Shown here: positions 37,921 through 50,479 of the stretch, piece by piece
How the letters are laid out: each line of letters starts with the position of its first letter
Position numbering within the stretch: position 1 is the stretch's first letter
Assembly (NCBI RefSeq): GCF_023544715.1
Contig: NZ_JAMJEZ010000008.1
Location: 1 to 64,000, forward strand
Source: Pseudomonas eutrophicaquae
GTDB taxonomy: Bacteria > Pseudomonadota > Gammaproteobacteria > Pseudomonadales > Pseudomonadaceae
Length of the DNA: 64,000 bases
Reading direction: 5' to 3'
Position numbers and translations under genes: made by a program
Notes under the pieces: generated by a model
Databases searched by the model: none
Seen by the model: only the letters and a program-made list of their open reading frames with translations
Told to the model about the DNA's origin: nothing

Positions 37921-39813
37921 GTGCGCCGCCCTGACCTGCGAGTGACTCCCTTGGCTGCATCGGCTCCCCGTCCCCTGGTTATCTGGCTATTGATGGCGGC
38001 ACTGGCCATCTCGTTCTGGTTCAGCGAGGGCTGGACCGCGCTGGCCGGTGGCCTGGCGCTGTTCCTGTTTGGCATGCAGTGCCTGGAGGAGGGGCTGCGT
38101 CAGCTGGCCGGCGGTGAGCTGGAGCGTTTTCTCGGGCGCGCCACCGACCGCACCTGGAAGAGCCTGAGCTTTGGCGTGCTGGCCACGGTCAGCGTTCAGT
38201 CGAGCACCCTGGTGTCGCTGCTGACCATCGCGTTTCTGGGTACCGGGCTGATCAGCCTGGCGGCCGGGCTGTGCATCGTGTTCGGTGCCAATCTGGGCAC
38301 CACCAGCGGCATCTGGCTGCTGGCGCTGGCCGGGCAAAGTGCGAGCTTGGGGGACATGGCCCTGCCGCTGGCGGTGTTCGGCATTCTTCTTGGTTTCAGT
38401 GGGCCGAAGAGCCGGGGCGCCGGGCGGGTGCTGCTGGGGATCTGCTTTCTGTTCTTTGGTATCGATCTGATCAAGGGCGGCTTCAGCGAGGCCACCGCGA
38501 TGTTCGATCCGGCGCAGTTCAAGGTGCCGGGGCTGCTGGGCATCCTGCTGTTTGTCGGCATCGGTGCGCTGGTGACCGCGGTGGTGCAGTCCAGTCATGC
38601 CAGCCTGATGCTGGTGCTGACGGCACTGAGTTCCGGGCAGATCGATGTCGATCAGGGCTTTGCGCTGGCGATCGGTACTAATGTCGGCGGTGTGGTCACT
38701 GCGCTGGTCGGCTCGCTCAGTGGCGGGCGGGCCGGCAAGCGGCTGGCGCTGGCCAATGTGCTGTTCAACAGCACGGTGGCGCTGCTGGCGCTGCTGGCCC
38801 TGCAGCCGCTGACCGCGCTGGTGCTGTGGCTGGCGGCCCTGCTGGGCTTTGCCCAAGATGAGCTGCTCAAGCTGGCGCTGTTCCACACCTTGTTCAATGG
38901 TCTGGGGGTGCTGCTGTTCACCCCCTGGCATCGCAATCTCGCGGCGGCGCTGGAGCGCTGGCTGCCGGAGGCGAGCGAGCCCAGCGTGCTGATCACCCCG
39001 GTGCAGGGCAGCGATGCCAGCGCCGCCCGCGCAGCGGCCGTGGCAGCCTCCACCCGAGCGCGCTATCTGGATGAGGATGCGCTGGAATCGGCAGATGCCG
39101 CGGTGCAGGCGGTGGCCCGCGAGCTGCAGCATCTGGCGCGCCTGAGCTTCGAGGTGATCTGCCATGCGCTGTACCTGCCGATCGATCAGCTGCGCAGCCC
39201 GCAGGTGGACGAGCAGGCCCTGCACGAGCGCAGCCGGCATCCTGGGCACGGCCTGGATGCCGAGCAGCTCTACCAGCAGCACATCAAGGGCGTGTACAGC
39301 GATCTGGTCGATTACATGGGCCGTCTGCAGGTGCAGATCGAGGAGCGGCACAGCTCGGCGTGGATCGCCAGTCAGGTGGTGGCGCTGCAACTGGTCGATG
39401 CGGTGAAGGACGCCAAGCACCTGCAGAAGAACCTCGCCCGCCAGCTGGACAGCCCGGAAACCTCGGTGCGTCAGGCCTACCTTGAGCTGCGCCGCCATCT
39501 ACTCTGGGTACTGCGCGAGATGCGCACGATCGGCCTCTTGGAGCTGCCGGCCGAAGCCCTGCTGGCCCGCCTGCAGCTGTTCGATGAGCAGGCCGCGCAG
39601 TTCGATGCACAGTTTCGCGAGCGGCTGTTTGCCGCGGTGCGTGAGCGGCAATTCGATGGCCAGCGGGCCAGTTCGCTGCTCAATGACCTGGGCTATGCCA
39701 GCCGCATCACCCAGAGCCTGCGCAATGTGCTCAAGCTCGGCCTGAGCGATGCCCGGCTGCTGCTGAGCGAGCGACTGTTCCGCGCTGAAGAGGCCCCGCT
39801 GATCCGCCTGTAA
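37921..39813 (+). CDS. Na+/phosphate cotransporter, NptA/YjbB family with PhoU-like C-terminus (first tandem copy)
   Basis: The protein of up to 630 residues has two inverted repeats of Na+/Pi cotransporter (PF02690) helices with the QSS motifs VSVQSSTLVSLLT and VVQSSHASLMLVLT, followed by about 230 cytoplasmic residues with a PhoU-like helical pattern. It is likely to export or import phosphate with Na+. The start is uncertain: GTG 37921, GTG 37942 and ATG 37993 are all possible; none has a strong ribosome site. It is about half identical to the next gene by eye. Confidence 0.85.
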   Translation: MRRPDLRVTPLAASAPRPLVIWLLMAALAISFWFSEGWTALAGGLALFLFGMQCLEEGLRQLAGGELERFLGRATDRTWKSLSFGVLATVSVQSSTLVSLLTIAFLGTGLISLAAGLCIVFGANLGTTSGIWLLALAGQSASLGDMALPLAVFGILLGFSGPKSRGAGRVLLGICFLFFGIDLIKGGFSEATAMFDPAQFKVPGLLGILLFVGIGALVTAVVQSSHASLMLVLTALSSGQIDVDQGFALAIGTNVGGVVTALVGSLSGGRAGKRLALANVLFNSTVALLALLALQPLTALVLWLAALLGFAQDELLKLALFHTLFNGLGVLLFTPWHRNLAAALERWLPEASEPSVLITPVQGSDASAARAAAVAASTRARYLDEDALESADAAVQAVARELQHLARLSFEVICHALYLPIDQLRSPQVDEQALHERSRHPGHGLDAEQLYQQHIKGVYSDLVDYMGRLQVQIEERHSSAWIASQVVALQLVDAVKDAKHLQKNLARQLDSPETSVRQAYLELRRHLLWVLREMRTIGLLELPAEALLARLQLFDEQAAQFDAQFRERLFAAVRERQFDGQRASSLLNDLGYASRITQSLRNVLKLGLSDARLLLSERLFRAEEAPLIRL

Positions 39814-39844
39814 TAGCCGCTGCGGCGGCCCCGGAGAGATGAAG

Positions 39845-41692
39845 ATGCGCCGACGTGATCTGCATAACGCCGTACTGGGGCTGCTGCTGGCCGCCCTGTT
39901 GGTCTCGTTCTGGTTCAGCGCCGGCTGGACCGCCCTGGCCGGCGGTCTGGCGCTGTTCCTGTTTGGCATGCAGTGCCTGGAGGAGGGCCTGCATCAGCTG
40001 GCCGGCGGCGGGCTGGAGCGCCTGATGGCGCGGGTCACTGATCGTCCGCTCAAGAGCCTGAGTTTCGGGGTGCTGGCCACTGCGCTGGTGCAGTCGAGTT
40101 CGCTGGTTTCGCTGCTGACCATTGCGTTTCTGGGCACCGGGCTGATTAGCCTGGCGGCCGGGCTGTGCATCATCTTTGGGGCCAACCTCGGCACCACCAC
40201 CGGGATCTGGCTGCTGGCGCTGGCCGGCCAGACCGCCAGCCTCAGTGATTTGGCGCTGCCGATGGCGGTGTGTGGCGTGCTGCTGGGCTTCAACGGGCCG
40301 CGCAGCAAGGGCTTTGGCCGGCTGCTGTTGGGCATCTGCCTGCTGTTCTTTGGCATCGAACTGATGCAGGAAGGCTTTGCCGGGGCCACCGCCTGGCTGG
40401 AGCCCGCGCGCATGGCGGTGCCGGGACTGGCTGGCGTGCTGCTGTTTGTCGGGGTGGGGCTGGCAGCGACCGTACTGCTGCAGTCCAGCCATGCTTCGCT
40501 GATGCTGACCCTGACCGCGCTGGCCGGTGGGCAGATCGACCTGGCGCAGGCATTTGCGCTGGCGATCGGCGCCAACCTCGGCACCACCATCACCGCGGTG
40601 CTCGGCGCTCTGGGCGGTGCGCGGGCCGGCAAGCGTCTGGCGCTGGGGCATGTGCTGTTCAATCTGGGCGCGGCACTGCTCACCGTGCTGCTGCTGGCAC
40701 CACTGACCCACCTGACCGAGCAGCTGGCCGAGTGGCTTGGGCTCAGTGGCAACGCACTGCTCAAGCTGGCGCTGTTCCATACCCTGTTCAACACCTTGGG
40801 GGTGCTGCTGTTCATGCCCTGGCATGCACGCCTGGCCACGCAGCTCGAGCGCTGGCTGCCCGAGCCGGATGAGCCGCCGGTGCTGATCACCGAGCTCAAG
40901 GGCGTCAGCGAGGCACCGGCCCCGGTGACCCGGGCGCGTTATCTGGACGAGCAGGCGCTCGGCTCGGCGGATGCTGCGGTGCAGGCGGTGGCCCGTGAGC
41001 TGCAGCATCTGGCGCGCCTCAGCCTTGAGGTGATCGCCCATGCGCTGTACCTGCCGGTCGCTCAGCTGGGCAGTGAGCGCATCGATGAGCAGCAGCTTGA
41101 CAACGCCGCCCGCGCCGCCCGGCATGGTCTGGAGGCCGAACAGCTCTATCAGCGGCATATCAAGGGGGTCTACAGCGACCTCTTGAGCTACATGAGCCGT
41201 CTGGAGGCGACGCTGGATGCCGAGCATCGTCAGGCCTGGGTGACCAGTCAGGTGCTGGCCCTGCAGCTGGTCGATGCGGTGAAGGATGCCAAGCACCTGC
41301 AGAAGAACCTCGGCCGGCTGCTGCTGGAAGGCGAGCCAGCGGTGCGCGAGGCCTATGCCGAGCTGCGCCGGCATCTGCTCTGGGTGCTGCGTGAGATGCG
41401 CACCATCAGCCGTCTGGAACTGCCGGCCGATGCCCTGCGCATGCGCCTGCAGCTGTTCGACGAGCAGGCTGCGCAGTTCGATGTGACGTTTCGTGAGCGG
41501 CTGTTCGCCGCGGTGCGCGAGCGGCGGCTGGACGGCGGGCGCGCCAGCTCGCTGATGAACGATCTGGGCTATGCCAGCCGCATCACCCAGAGCCTGCGTA
41601 ACGTGCTGATGCTGGGGCTGGGCGAGGCCCATGAACTGCTGACGCAGCTGCCGTTCCAGAGTGACGACAGCGGCCCGCTGATCTCAGTATGA
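39845..41692 (+). CDS. Na+/phosphate cotransporter, NptA/YjbB family with PhoU-like C-terminus (second tandem copy)
   Basis: The 615-residue protein is a paralogue of its upstream neighbour, with the same two QSS repeats (ALVQSSSLVSLLT, LLQSSHASLMLTLT) and the same PhoU-like tail (YQRHIKGVYSDLLSYM). The ATG at 39839 is only two bases from GGAG, whereas the ATG at 39845 has it at eight bases, so the second is the better start. The 31-bp gap suggests co-transcription of the two copies. Confidence 0.87.
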   Translation: MRRRDLHNAVLGLLLAALLVSFWFSAGWTALAGGLALFLFGMQCLEEGLHQLAGGGLERLMARVTDRPLKSLSFGVLATALVQSSSLVSLLTIAFLGTGLISLAAGLCIIFGANLGTTTGIWLLALAGQTASLSDLALPMAVCGVLLGFNGPRSKGFGRLLLGICLLFFGIELMQEGFAGATAWLEPARMAVPGLAGVLLFVGVGLAATVLLQSSHASLMLTLTALAGGQIDLAQAFALAIGANLGTTITAVLGALGGARAGKRLALGHVLFNLGAALLTVLLLAPLTHLTEQLAEWLGLSGNALLKLALFHTLFNTLGVLLFMPWHARLATQLERWLPEPDEPPVLITELKGVSEAPAPVTRARYLDEQALGSADAAVQAVARELQHLARLSLEVIAHALYLPVAQLGSERIDEQQLDNAARAARHGLEAEQLYQRHIKGVYSDLLSYMSRLEATLDAEHRQAWVTSQVLALQLVDAVKDAKHLQKNLGRLLLEGEPAVREAYAELRRHLLWVLREMRTISRLELPADALRMRLQLFDEQAAQFDVTFRERLFAAVRERRLDGGRASSLMNDLGYASRITQSLRNVLMLGLGEAHELLTQLPFQSDDSGPLISV

Positions 41693-41721
41693 AAAAAGCC
41701 CCGGGCTGTGCCGGGGCCTTT
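41692..41721. terminator. Bidirectional terminator between the cotransporter and ferredoxin genes
   Basis: A stem GCCCCGG (41698-41704) with CCGGGGC (41711-41717) is flanked by AAAAAA on the left, which gives a U6 tract for the minus strand, and CTTTG on the right for the plus strand. Confidence 0.85.
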
Positions 41722-41756
41722 GTTCGTTACAGGGTAGAGCTTGGCTGCTGCCAGGC

Positions 41757-43262
<1,506 letters not shown>

Positions 43263-43266
<4 letters not shown>

Positions 43267-44768
43267 CGGGACTCCGAAGGGGCGAGCGGCTGATCGAGTG
43301 GGGCTTCCAGCGGCGGCAGCGGCTGCTGGGGCAGGGTAGGCCCGGTGCTGACCACCACGAAGGCGTCCTCACGCAGGTGGCGGGCCATCGCGGCACGCAC
43401 GGTTTCAACATCCAGCGCCTGCACGTCGCGCATGAAGCGCTCCAGGTGATCGGTGGGTAGGCCATAGAAGCCGATGGCACCCAGCTGGGCGACGATGTCG
43501 GCGTTGCTGGCGGTGGACAGCGGGAAGCTGCCGGCCAGCTGGCGCTGGGCGCGCTGCAGCTCGGCGGCGCTCGGGCCTTGGGTAAGGAACTCGCGCACCA
43601 GCTGGCGGACCAGCGCCAGGGTCGCCTCGCTCTGCTCGGCACGGGTCTGCACGCTGATCATGAAGGGACCAGCGACCTGCATCGGCGTGAACGCCGAATA
43701 GATGCCATAGGTCAGGCCACGCTTCTCGCGCAGCTCCTCCATCAGCCGGGTACCGAAGCCGCCACCGCCGAGGATCTGGTTGCCGACGTGCAGCGCCGCG
43801 TAGTCCGGGTGGCGGCGGTCGATGCCGAGCTGGGCCAGCAGCAGGTGGGTTTGCTGGGAGGGAAATTCGATATGCGCGCGGTTCGCTGCCGGCGCCGTCG
43901 GCGCGGGTGGCGCCGGCAGGGCCGGGCCTTCCGGCAGCGCGGCGGACAGCTGGGCGGCGATGGCCTCGGCCTCGCTGCGCGACAGATCGCCAACCAGTGC
44001 AATCACCGCGTTGCCGGCGCTGTAGGCGCGGCGGTGGAAGGCCGCCAGCTGCTCGCGGGTCAGGGCCTTGAGGCTGGTTTCGGTGCCCTCGCTGGGCGAG
44101 GCATAGGGGTGTTCGCCGTACAGTTGGCGGAACAGTTCGCGGCTGCCCAGGTGGCCCGGATTCTGCTTCTGCAGCTCCAGTCCGGTCAGCAGCTGGTTCT
44201 GCAGGCGCGTCATCGCCGCCTGCGGAAAGTGCGGTGCGCCGACCACCTGGGCGAACAGCGCCAGCGCCGGTTCGCGCTGCTCGGCCGCCGACAGGCTGCG
44301 CAGCGAGGCGATCGCCATGTCCCGATACGCCCCGTTGCCAAACTGCGCGCCCAGCCGCTCGAAGCCGGCGGCGATCGCGGTGGTGTCCAGGCCTTGCACA
44401 CCTTCATTGAGCATGGCGTTGGTCATCAGGGCGAGGCCCGGATGGGCGCCATCCTGGCTGCTGCCGGCGGCAAAGGTCAGGCGCAGGTCGAACATCGGCA
44501 GGCTGCGCGCCTCGACGAACAGCACCCGCGCGCCTTCGGCGGTCTGCCAGTGCTGGATGTCGAGGGCGCGGCGCGGCAGGGGTTGATCACCGAGGCTGGC
44601 CAGCGCCTGCAGGGTGGGGCGGCGGCTGGCGTCGGTCTCGGGCGTGGTGCGCTCGCCGGTTTCTGGGGCGGCGGCCGGCTGCGGCTCAGCGGCAGGCCGG
44701 CTGGCCAAGAGGGCCAGTGCACCGAGCGCCAGCACGATCAGCAGGGCCCACAGGTGACGTCGATTCAT
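43263..44768 (-). CDS. M16-family peptidase-like protein lacking the zinc site
   Basis: The 501-residue protein has an N-terminal membrane anchor or signal (LWALLIVLALGALALLASR) and two M16 domains. The zinc motif HxxEH is absent: the corresponding place reads HPGLALMTNAML. The C-terminal half keeps the substrate-binding signature RLMEELREKRGLTYGIYSAF. It is therefore the non-catalytic partner of the active M16 protein encoded just upstream, as in two-subunit M16B enzymes. Start and stop overlap its neighbours by four bases on both sides. Confidence 0.88.
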
Positions 44769-46108
44769 GACTGCTCCTCAGGCAGGATCTGCGCCAGGGT
44801 CAGGCGCTCGCGCTGGAACAGGCGCCGCGCGGCGCTCTGGATGTCTTCAGCGCTGACGGCGCGCAGGGCGTCGAGTTCTTCATCGAGCAGCGTCCAGGGC
44901 AGGCCAACGCTTTCCAGACGACCGATGCCGGTGGCCTGCTCGGTGATCGAGTCGCGGGCATAGACCAGCTGGGCGATCACCTGGGCCTGCACGCGGGCCA
45001 GCTCTTCGGCGCTGGGCGGCTCGTGCTTGAGGCGCTCAAGTTCTGCCCAGAGCGCCGCCTCGACCGTGGCCAGATCGTGGCCGCCCTGCATGTTGGGCCG
45101 GGCGCTGAGCACGAACAGGCTGTCGCCGCGGGTGAAGGGGTCGTACCAGGCGCTGGCGCTGCTGACCTTCTGCTGCTTGCGCTCAAGCTCACTGGCCAGA
45201 CGGGCGCTGTAGCCGCCATCGAGCAGCGCGGCGATCAAGCGCAGGGCGTGTACTTCGCGGGGGTTGTCGCTGCTGGCCAGCCCCGGGGCATTGAAGCCCA
45301 TCAACAGGCTGGGCACCTGGGTGCGCACCGCGAGGCTCAGGCGCCGCTCACCGAGGTTCGCCAGCTCCAGCGGCGGACGGCTGGCCGGCAGCGGCCGGGC
45401 CGGGATGGCGGCAAAGTGGCGCTCGACCAGTGGGCGCACCTCCTCGAGGCTGACCGCCCCGGCCACCACCAGCGTGGCGTTGCCCGGGTTGTACCAGTCC
45501 TGATGCCAGCGGCGCAGGTCATCGACCTGCAGGCGCTCCAGATCATGCATCCAACCGATGGTCGGGGTGCGGTAGCCGCTGGCCGGGAAAGCGGTGGTCT
45601 TGAAGCGCTCGAAGGCCAGCGCGCTGGGATTGTCGTCGGTGCGCAGCCGGCGCTCTTCCTTGATCACCTCGATCTCGCGGCTGAACTCGTCGGCCGGCAG
45701 CGCCGGGCGTGCCAGACGGTCGGCTTCCATCTCCAGCGCCACCTCCAGGCGGTCGCGCGCCAGCACCTGGTAATAGGCGGTGTAGTCGGCGCTGGTGAAG
45801 GCGTTTTCTTCCGCCCCCAGCTCACGGAGGATGCGCGAGGCCTCGCCCGGGCCGAGCTTGCTGCTGCCCTTGAACATCATGTGCTCGAGGGCATGGGAGA
45901 GGCCGGAGAGCCCGGCGGGTTCGTAGCTGGAGCCGACCTTGTACCAGAGCTGCGAGACCACCACCGGGGCGCGGTGATCCTCGCGGACGATGACCTTGAG
46001 GCCGTTGTCGAGGCGGAAGCTGTGGGTCGGCTGGGGCGTGGCGGCCTGTGCGGCCAGGGGCGTGCTGGCGATCAGCAGAGCCAGGATGCCGCGTGCGAAG
46101 ACATTCAT
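44765..46108 (-). CDS. M16-family zinc metallopeptidase, periplasmic
   Basis: The 447-residue protein has a signal peptide (cleavage near AAQA-ATP, residue 22) and the inverted zinc motif H72-A-L-E75-H76, with a downstream glutamate in ALEMEADRL as third ligand. It should degrade peptides in the periplasm with the inactive partner encoded next. Its ATG at 46108 is divergent from ftsY with 124 bp between; the stop overlaps the partner start (ATGA). Confidence 0.92.
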   Translation of the reverse strand: MNVFARGILALLIASTPLAAQAATPQPTHSFRLDNGLKVIVREDHRAPVVVSQLWYKVGSSYEPAGLSGLSHALEHMMFKGSSKLGPGEASRILRELGAEENAFTSADYTAYYQVLARDRLEVALEMEADRLARPALPADEFSREIEVIKEERRLRTDDNPSALAFERFKTTAFPASGYRTPTIGWMHDLERLQVDDLRRWHQDWYNPGNATLVVAGAVSLEEVRPLVERHFAAIPARPLPASRPPLELANLGERRLSLAVRTQVPSLLMGFNAPGLASSDNPREVHALRLIAALLDGGYSARLASELERKQQKVSSASAWYDPFTRGDSLFVLSARPNMQGGHDLATVEAALWAELERLKHEPPSAEELARVQAQVIAQLVYARDSITEQATGIGRLESVGLPWTLLDEELDALRAVSAEDIQSAARRLFQRERLTLAQILPEEQS

Positions 46109-46232
46109 GCTTGTGGGTCCTGTGGCGTGCTGCCCGGCTTAACGCCGGCGGGCGCGGAGGTGCTAGGATACCCAACCGCATTCCCGGCGGCCACGCCCGT
46201 GCGCAGCCGCCCAGCCGAGAAGCACGCCGCAC

Positions 46233-47711
46233 ATGTTTGGTTCCAAAGACGACAAGAAAAACCCGGACAGCGCCGAGAAAAAAGGCCTGTTTGGCTGGTT
46301 CCGCCGCAAGGCGGCCCCTGAGCCGACGCCCCGTGAGCCGGAGCTCGAATCCCCGTCTGCACCGGTCAGCGAGCCGGCGGCGGAGGTCGCTGCTTTGCCT
46401 GCCGAGGCAGCCACCCTGCCGACGCCCAGCCTGCCCGGTGAATCCACCGGCGCCCCCGCTGCTAACAGCCCGGCGCCCGCCGCCGTTTCGCCCAGTGAGC
46501 CGGTTGCCCCGCTGCCGGTCATCACGGCTCCCGTAGCCCCTGAGGCGCTGCAGAGCGAGCCGGTATCGGCGGTGCCACCGAGCGAGCCGCCGATGGCACC
46601 GCTTACCAGCACCGTCGTGGCAGAAGTACCGGCACCGCAGAGCGAGCCCCTGGCCATCGTCCCCGCCGCGCCACAGCCCGCGCCGTCTGCTGATGAGGTG
46701 AGCCGCGCCAGCGAGCCGCCGGCCGTAGCGGCGCCGGTGTCTGCACCGGCACCTGCGCCCGCCGAGGCCAAGCCCGCCAAGCTGGGCTTCTTTGCCCGCC
46801 TCAAGCAGGGGCTGGCTAAGACCAGCGCCAGCATCGGCGAGGGCATGGCCAGCCTGTTCCTCGGCAAGAAGGCCATCGACGATGACCTGCTCGACGAGCT
46901 GGAAACCCGCCTGCTGACCGCCGATGTCGGCGTCGAGGCGACCACGGCCATCATGCAGAACCTCACCAAGCGGGTGTCGCGCAAGGAGCTGGCCGATAGC
47001 GATGCGCTGTACAAGGCCTTGCAGGAAGAACTCGCCGCCATCTTGCGCCCGGTCGAGCAGCCGCTGGTGATCGGGGCCGCTCAGCAGCCCTACGTGATCC
47101 TGGTGGTCGGCGTGAACGGCGCCGGCAAGACCACCACCATCGGCAAGCTGGCCAAGAAGCTGCAGGATGAGGGCAAGAAGGTCATGCTCGCCGCCGGTGA
47201 TACCTTCCGCGCTGCGGCGGTCGAACAGCTGCAGGTCTGGGGTGAGCGCAACAACATCCCGGTGATCGCCCAGCACACCGGCGCCGACTCCGCCTCGGTG
47301 ATTTTCGATGCGGTGCAGGCCGCCAAGGCCCGCGGCATCGACGTGCTGATCGCCGATACCGCCGGGCGCCTGCACACCAAGGACAACCTGATGGAGGAGC
47401 TGAAGAAGGTGCGCCGGGTGATCGGCAAGCTGGATGAGTCGGCCCCCCATGAAACGCTGCTGGTGCTGGACGCCGGCACCGGGCAGAACGCCCTGAGTCA
47501 GGCGCGGCTGTTCCACCAGGCAGTGAGCCTGAGCGGCCTGGCGCTGACCAAGCTGGATGGCACCGCCAAGGGCGGGGTGATCTTCGCCCTGGCCAAACAG
47601 ATGAGCCTGCCGATCCGCTATATCGGGGTCGGTGAGGGGATCGAGGATCTGCGCCCGTTCGAGGCCGAGGCCTTCGTCAAGGCGCTGTTTGCGGAGCAGG
47701 AGAGCCCATGA
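46233..47711 (+). CDS. ftsY: Signal recognition particle receptor FtsY
   Basis: FtsY docks ribosome-SRP complexes at the membrane for co-translational insertion. The 492-residue protein has a long acidic, Pro/Ala-rich A domain (about 25-175) with several SEP-containing repeats, then the NG GTPase domain: G1 [22 protein letters not shown] and [10 protein letters not shown]. The start ATG at 46233 gives [10 protein letters not shown]. It overlaps ftsE by four bases in the conserved ftsYEX operon. Confidence 0.97.
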   Translation: MFGSKDDKKNPDSAEKKGLFGWFRRKAAPEPTPREPELESPSAPVSEPAAEVAALPAEAATLPTPSLPGESTGAPAANSPAPAAVSPSEPVAPLPVITAPVAPEALQSEPVSAVPPSEPPMAPLTSTVVAEVPAPQSEPLAIVPAAPQPAPSADEVSRASEPPAVAAPVSAPAPAPAEAKPAKLGFFARLKQGLAKTSASIGEGMASLFLGKKAIDDDLLDELETRLLTADVGVEATTAIMQNLTKRVSRKELADSDALYKALQEELAAILRPVEQPLVIGAAQQPYVILVVGVNGAGKTTTIGKLAKKLQDEGKKVMLAAGDTFRAAAVEQLQVWGERNNIPVIAQHTGADSASVIFDAVQAAKARGIDVLIADTAGRLHTKDNLMEELKKVRRVIGKLDESAPHETLLVLDAGTGQNALSQARLFHQAVSLSGLALTKLDGTAKGGVIFALAKQMSLPIRYIGVGEGIEDLRPFEAEAFVKALFAEQESP

Positions 47712-48379
47712 TCCGTTTCGAGCAGGTGGGCAAGCGCTACCCCAACGGCCATGTCGGCCTGCACGAGCTGAGCTTCGAGGCCCGGCGTGGCGAGTTTCTG
47801 TTTGTCACCGGGCATTCGGGCGCCGGCAAGAGCACCCTGCTGCGCCTGCTGCTGGCGCTGGAGCGCCCGACCAGTGGCCGGCTGCTGCTGGCGGGGCAGG
47901 ATATTGGCTCGATCAGCAATGCCGAGATCCCCTTCCTGCGCCGGCAGATCGGCGTGGTGTTCCAGAATCACCATCTGCTGTTTGATCGCACGGTATTCGC
48001 CAACGTCGCCCTGCCGCTGCAGATCCTTGGCCTGCGCCGCGAGGACATCGAGCAGCGGGTCAGCGAGGCACTGGAGAGGGTCTCGCTCAAGGACAAGGGC
48101 GAGCTGTACCCGTCGGATCTGTCCAGCGGTCAGCAGCAGCGCGTCGGCATCGCCCGGGCGGTGGTGCATCAGCCGGCCCTGCTGCTGGCCGATGAGCCGA
48201 CCGGCAACCTCGACCCGCGCCTGGCCGCCGAGATCATGGGGGTGTTCGAGGACATCAACCGCCTCGGTACCACCGTACTGATTGCCAGCCATGATCTGGC
48301 GCTGATTGCCCGCATGGGCCACCGCCTGCTGACCCTGCAGCGCGGTCGCCTGATCAGTGATGGAGTACCGGCCCGATGA
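47708..48379 (+). CDS. ftsE: Cell division ATP-binding protein FtsE
   Basis: FtsE is the ABC ATPase that, with FtsX, activates septal peptidoglycan hydrolases during division. The 223-residue protein has Walker A GHSGAGKST at about 36-44, the signature LSSGQQQR and Walker B LLADEPTGNLD. Four-base overlaps with ftsY and ftsX indicate tight coupling. Confidence 0.97.
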   Translation: MIRFEQVGKRYPNGHVGLHELSFEARRGEFLFVTGHSGAGKSTLLRLLLALERPTSGRLLLAGQDIGSISNAEIPFLRRQIGVVFQNHHLLFDRTVFANVALPLQILGLRREDIEQRVSEALERVSLKDKGELYPSDLSSGQQQRVGIARAVVHQPALLLADEPTGNLDPRLAAEIMGVFEDINRLGTTVLIASHDLALIARMGHRLLTLQRGRLISDGVPAR

Positions 48380-49383
48380 GCAGCACCAAGATTCCCCGCG
48401 GCGCCGAGGAAGGCGCCCGTGAGACGCGCCAGCGGCACCTCGAGGCGGTGGAAAGCACCGACTGGGGTACGCAGCTGGCGGCCTATCTGGAAAGTCACCG
48501 GGCCAGCCTGGTCGATGCGCTGCGCCGATTGTTCGTGCAGCCGTTCGGTAGCTTTCTGACTTGCCTGGTGATGGGCATTGCCCTGGCCCTGCCGATGGGG
48601 CTGGCGCTGCTGCTGGAGAATGTCGAGCGCCTCGGTGGCTCCTGGCAGCGCGCGGCGCAGATTTCCGTATTCCTTGAATTGACGGTGCCGGAGGCCGAGG
48701 GGCTGGCGCTGCGCGAGCGTATCGCGGCGCTGGAATCGGTGCAGGGCGCCGAGTGGATCGGCCCGGAGCAGGCGCTGGCGCAGTTGCAGGGCTACTCGGG
48801 CCTTGGGGATGCGCTGCAGGCGCTGCCGGAGAATCCGCTGCCGGCGGTGGTGCTGGTCACCCCGCAGGCGATCGAGCGTGAGGCGCTGGAGGGGCTGCGC
48901 GCAGAGCTGGCTGCCCTGCCGGGGGTCGAGCAGGCGCAGCTCGATCTGCAATGGATCGAGCGTCTCGGCGCAATTCTGCGCCTCGGTGAGCGCTTTATCT
49001 TCGGGCTGGCGGTGGTGCTGGTGGCCGGGCTGCTCTTGGTGATCGGCAACACCATCCGTCTGCATATCGAGAACCGCCGGGCAGAGATCGAGGTGATCAA
49101 GCTGGTCGGTGGCACCGATGGTTATGTACGCCGGCCCTTCCTGTATGCCGGCGCCTTTTATGGCGTGGGCGCCGGGCTGCTGGCCTGGGGGCTATTGCAC
49201 TTTGGCCTCGACTGGCTGAACGAGGCAGTCGTCGGTCTGGCCGGGCTCTATGGCAGCGACTTTGCCCTGGCCGGTGTGCCGCTGGAGGATGCCCTGCTGC
49301 TGCTGGCGGCGGCGGTACTGCTCGGCTGGATCGGCGCCTGGCTGGCCGTGGCCCGCCACCTGCGTCAGCTGGCGCCCCGCTAG
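48376..49383 (+). CDS. ftsX: Cell division membrane protein FtsX
   Basis: FtsX is the four-helix membrane partner of FtsE. The 335-residue protein has a cytoplasmic N-terminus of about 55 residues, a first helix (SFLTCLVMGIALALPMGLAL), a periplasmic ECD of about 100 residues, and three C-terminal helices including FGLAVVLVAGLLLVIG. Size and layout are typical of pseudomonads. Confidence 0.96.
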   Translation: MSSTKIPRGAEEGARETRQRHLEAVESTDWGTQLAAYLESHRASLVDALRRLFVQPFGSFLTCLVMGIALALPMGLALLLENVERLGGSWQRAAQISVFLELTVPEAEGLALRERIAALESVQGAEWIGPEQALAQLQGYSGLGDALQALPENPLPAVVLVTPQAIEREALEGLRAELAALPGVEQAQLDLQWIERLGAILRLGERFIFGLAVVLVAGLLLVIGNTIRLHIENRRAEIEVIKLVGGTDGYVRRPFLYAGAFYGVGAGLLAWGLLHFGLDWLNEAVVGLAGLYGSDFALAGVPLEDALLLLAAAVLLGWIGAWLAVARHLRQLAPR

Positions 49384-49470
49384 CGGCCGGCGGAACTTGC
49401 CGGCCTGATTCACGGTCGCAACAGCGCAGTGCTATAGTGCTGCGCTGATTCGCAACCTCGGAGGGTGTCC

Positions 49471-50325
<855 letters not shown>

Positions 50326-50347
50326 CTTGCCGCATGCTCACACCGTC

Positions 50348-50373
50348 AGGGCCGCCTTTGGGCGGCCTTGTCG
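50348..50373 (+). terminator. Terminator after rpoH
   Basis: A 9-bp stem AGGGCCGCC (50348-50356) with GGCGGCCTT (50361-50369, one G-T pair), followed by GTCGTTT. Confidence 0.75.
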
Positions 50374-50479
50374 TTTCCGGGCATTGGTACCGCTGCCCGA
50401 TACGCACCTTCAGAGATTTGCCAGCGGCGTGACCGGCAGGGATGATCGGCAGCCTCATTACGCGCTCGGAGTGCTTGCC

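Noticed and set aside
39731-41632. A 633-codon open frame on the minus strand across the second cotransporter
   Set aside because: It mirrors a repetitive, Leu-rich membrane protein gene; the similar frame opposite the first copy arises for the same reason.
45822-47516. A 564-codon minus-strand frame across ftsY
   Set aside because: It runs antisense to ftsY and into the M16 gene in a wrong phase; no recognisable protein features.
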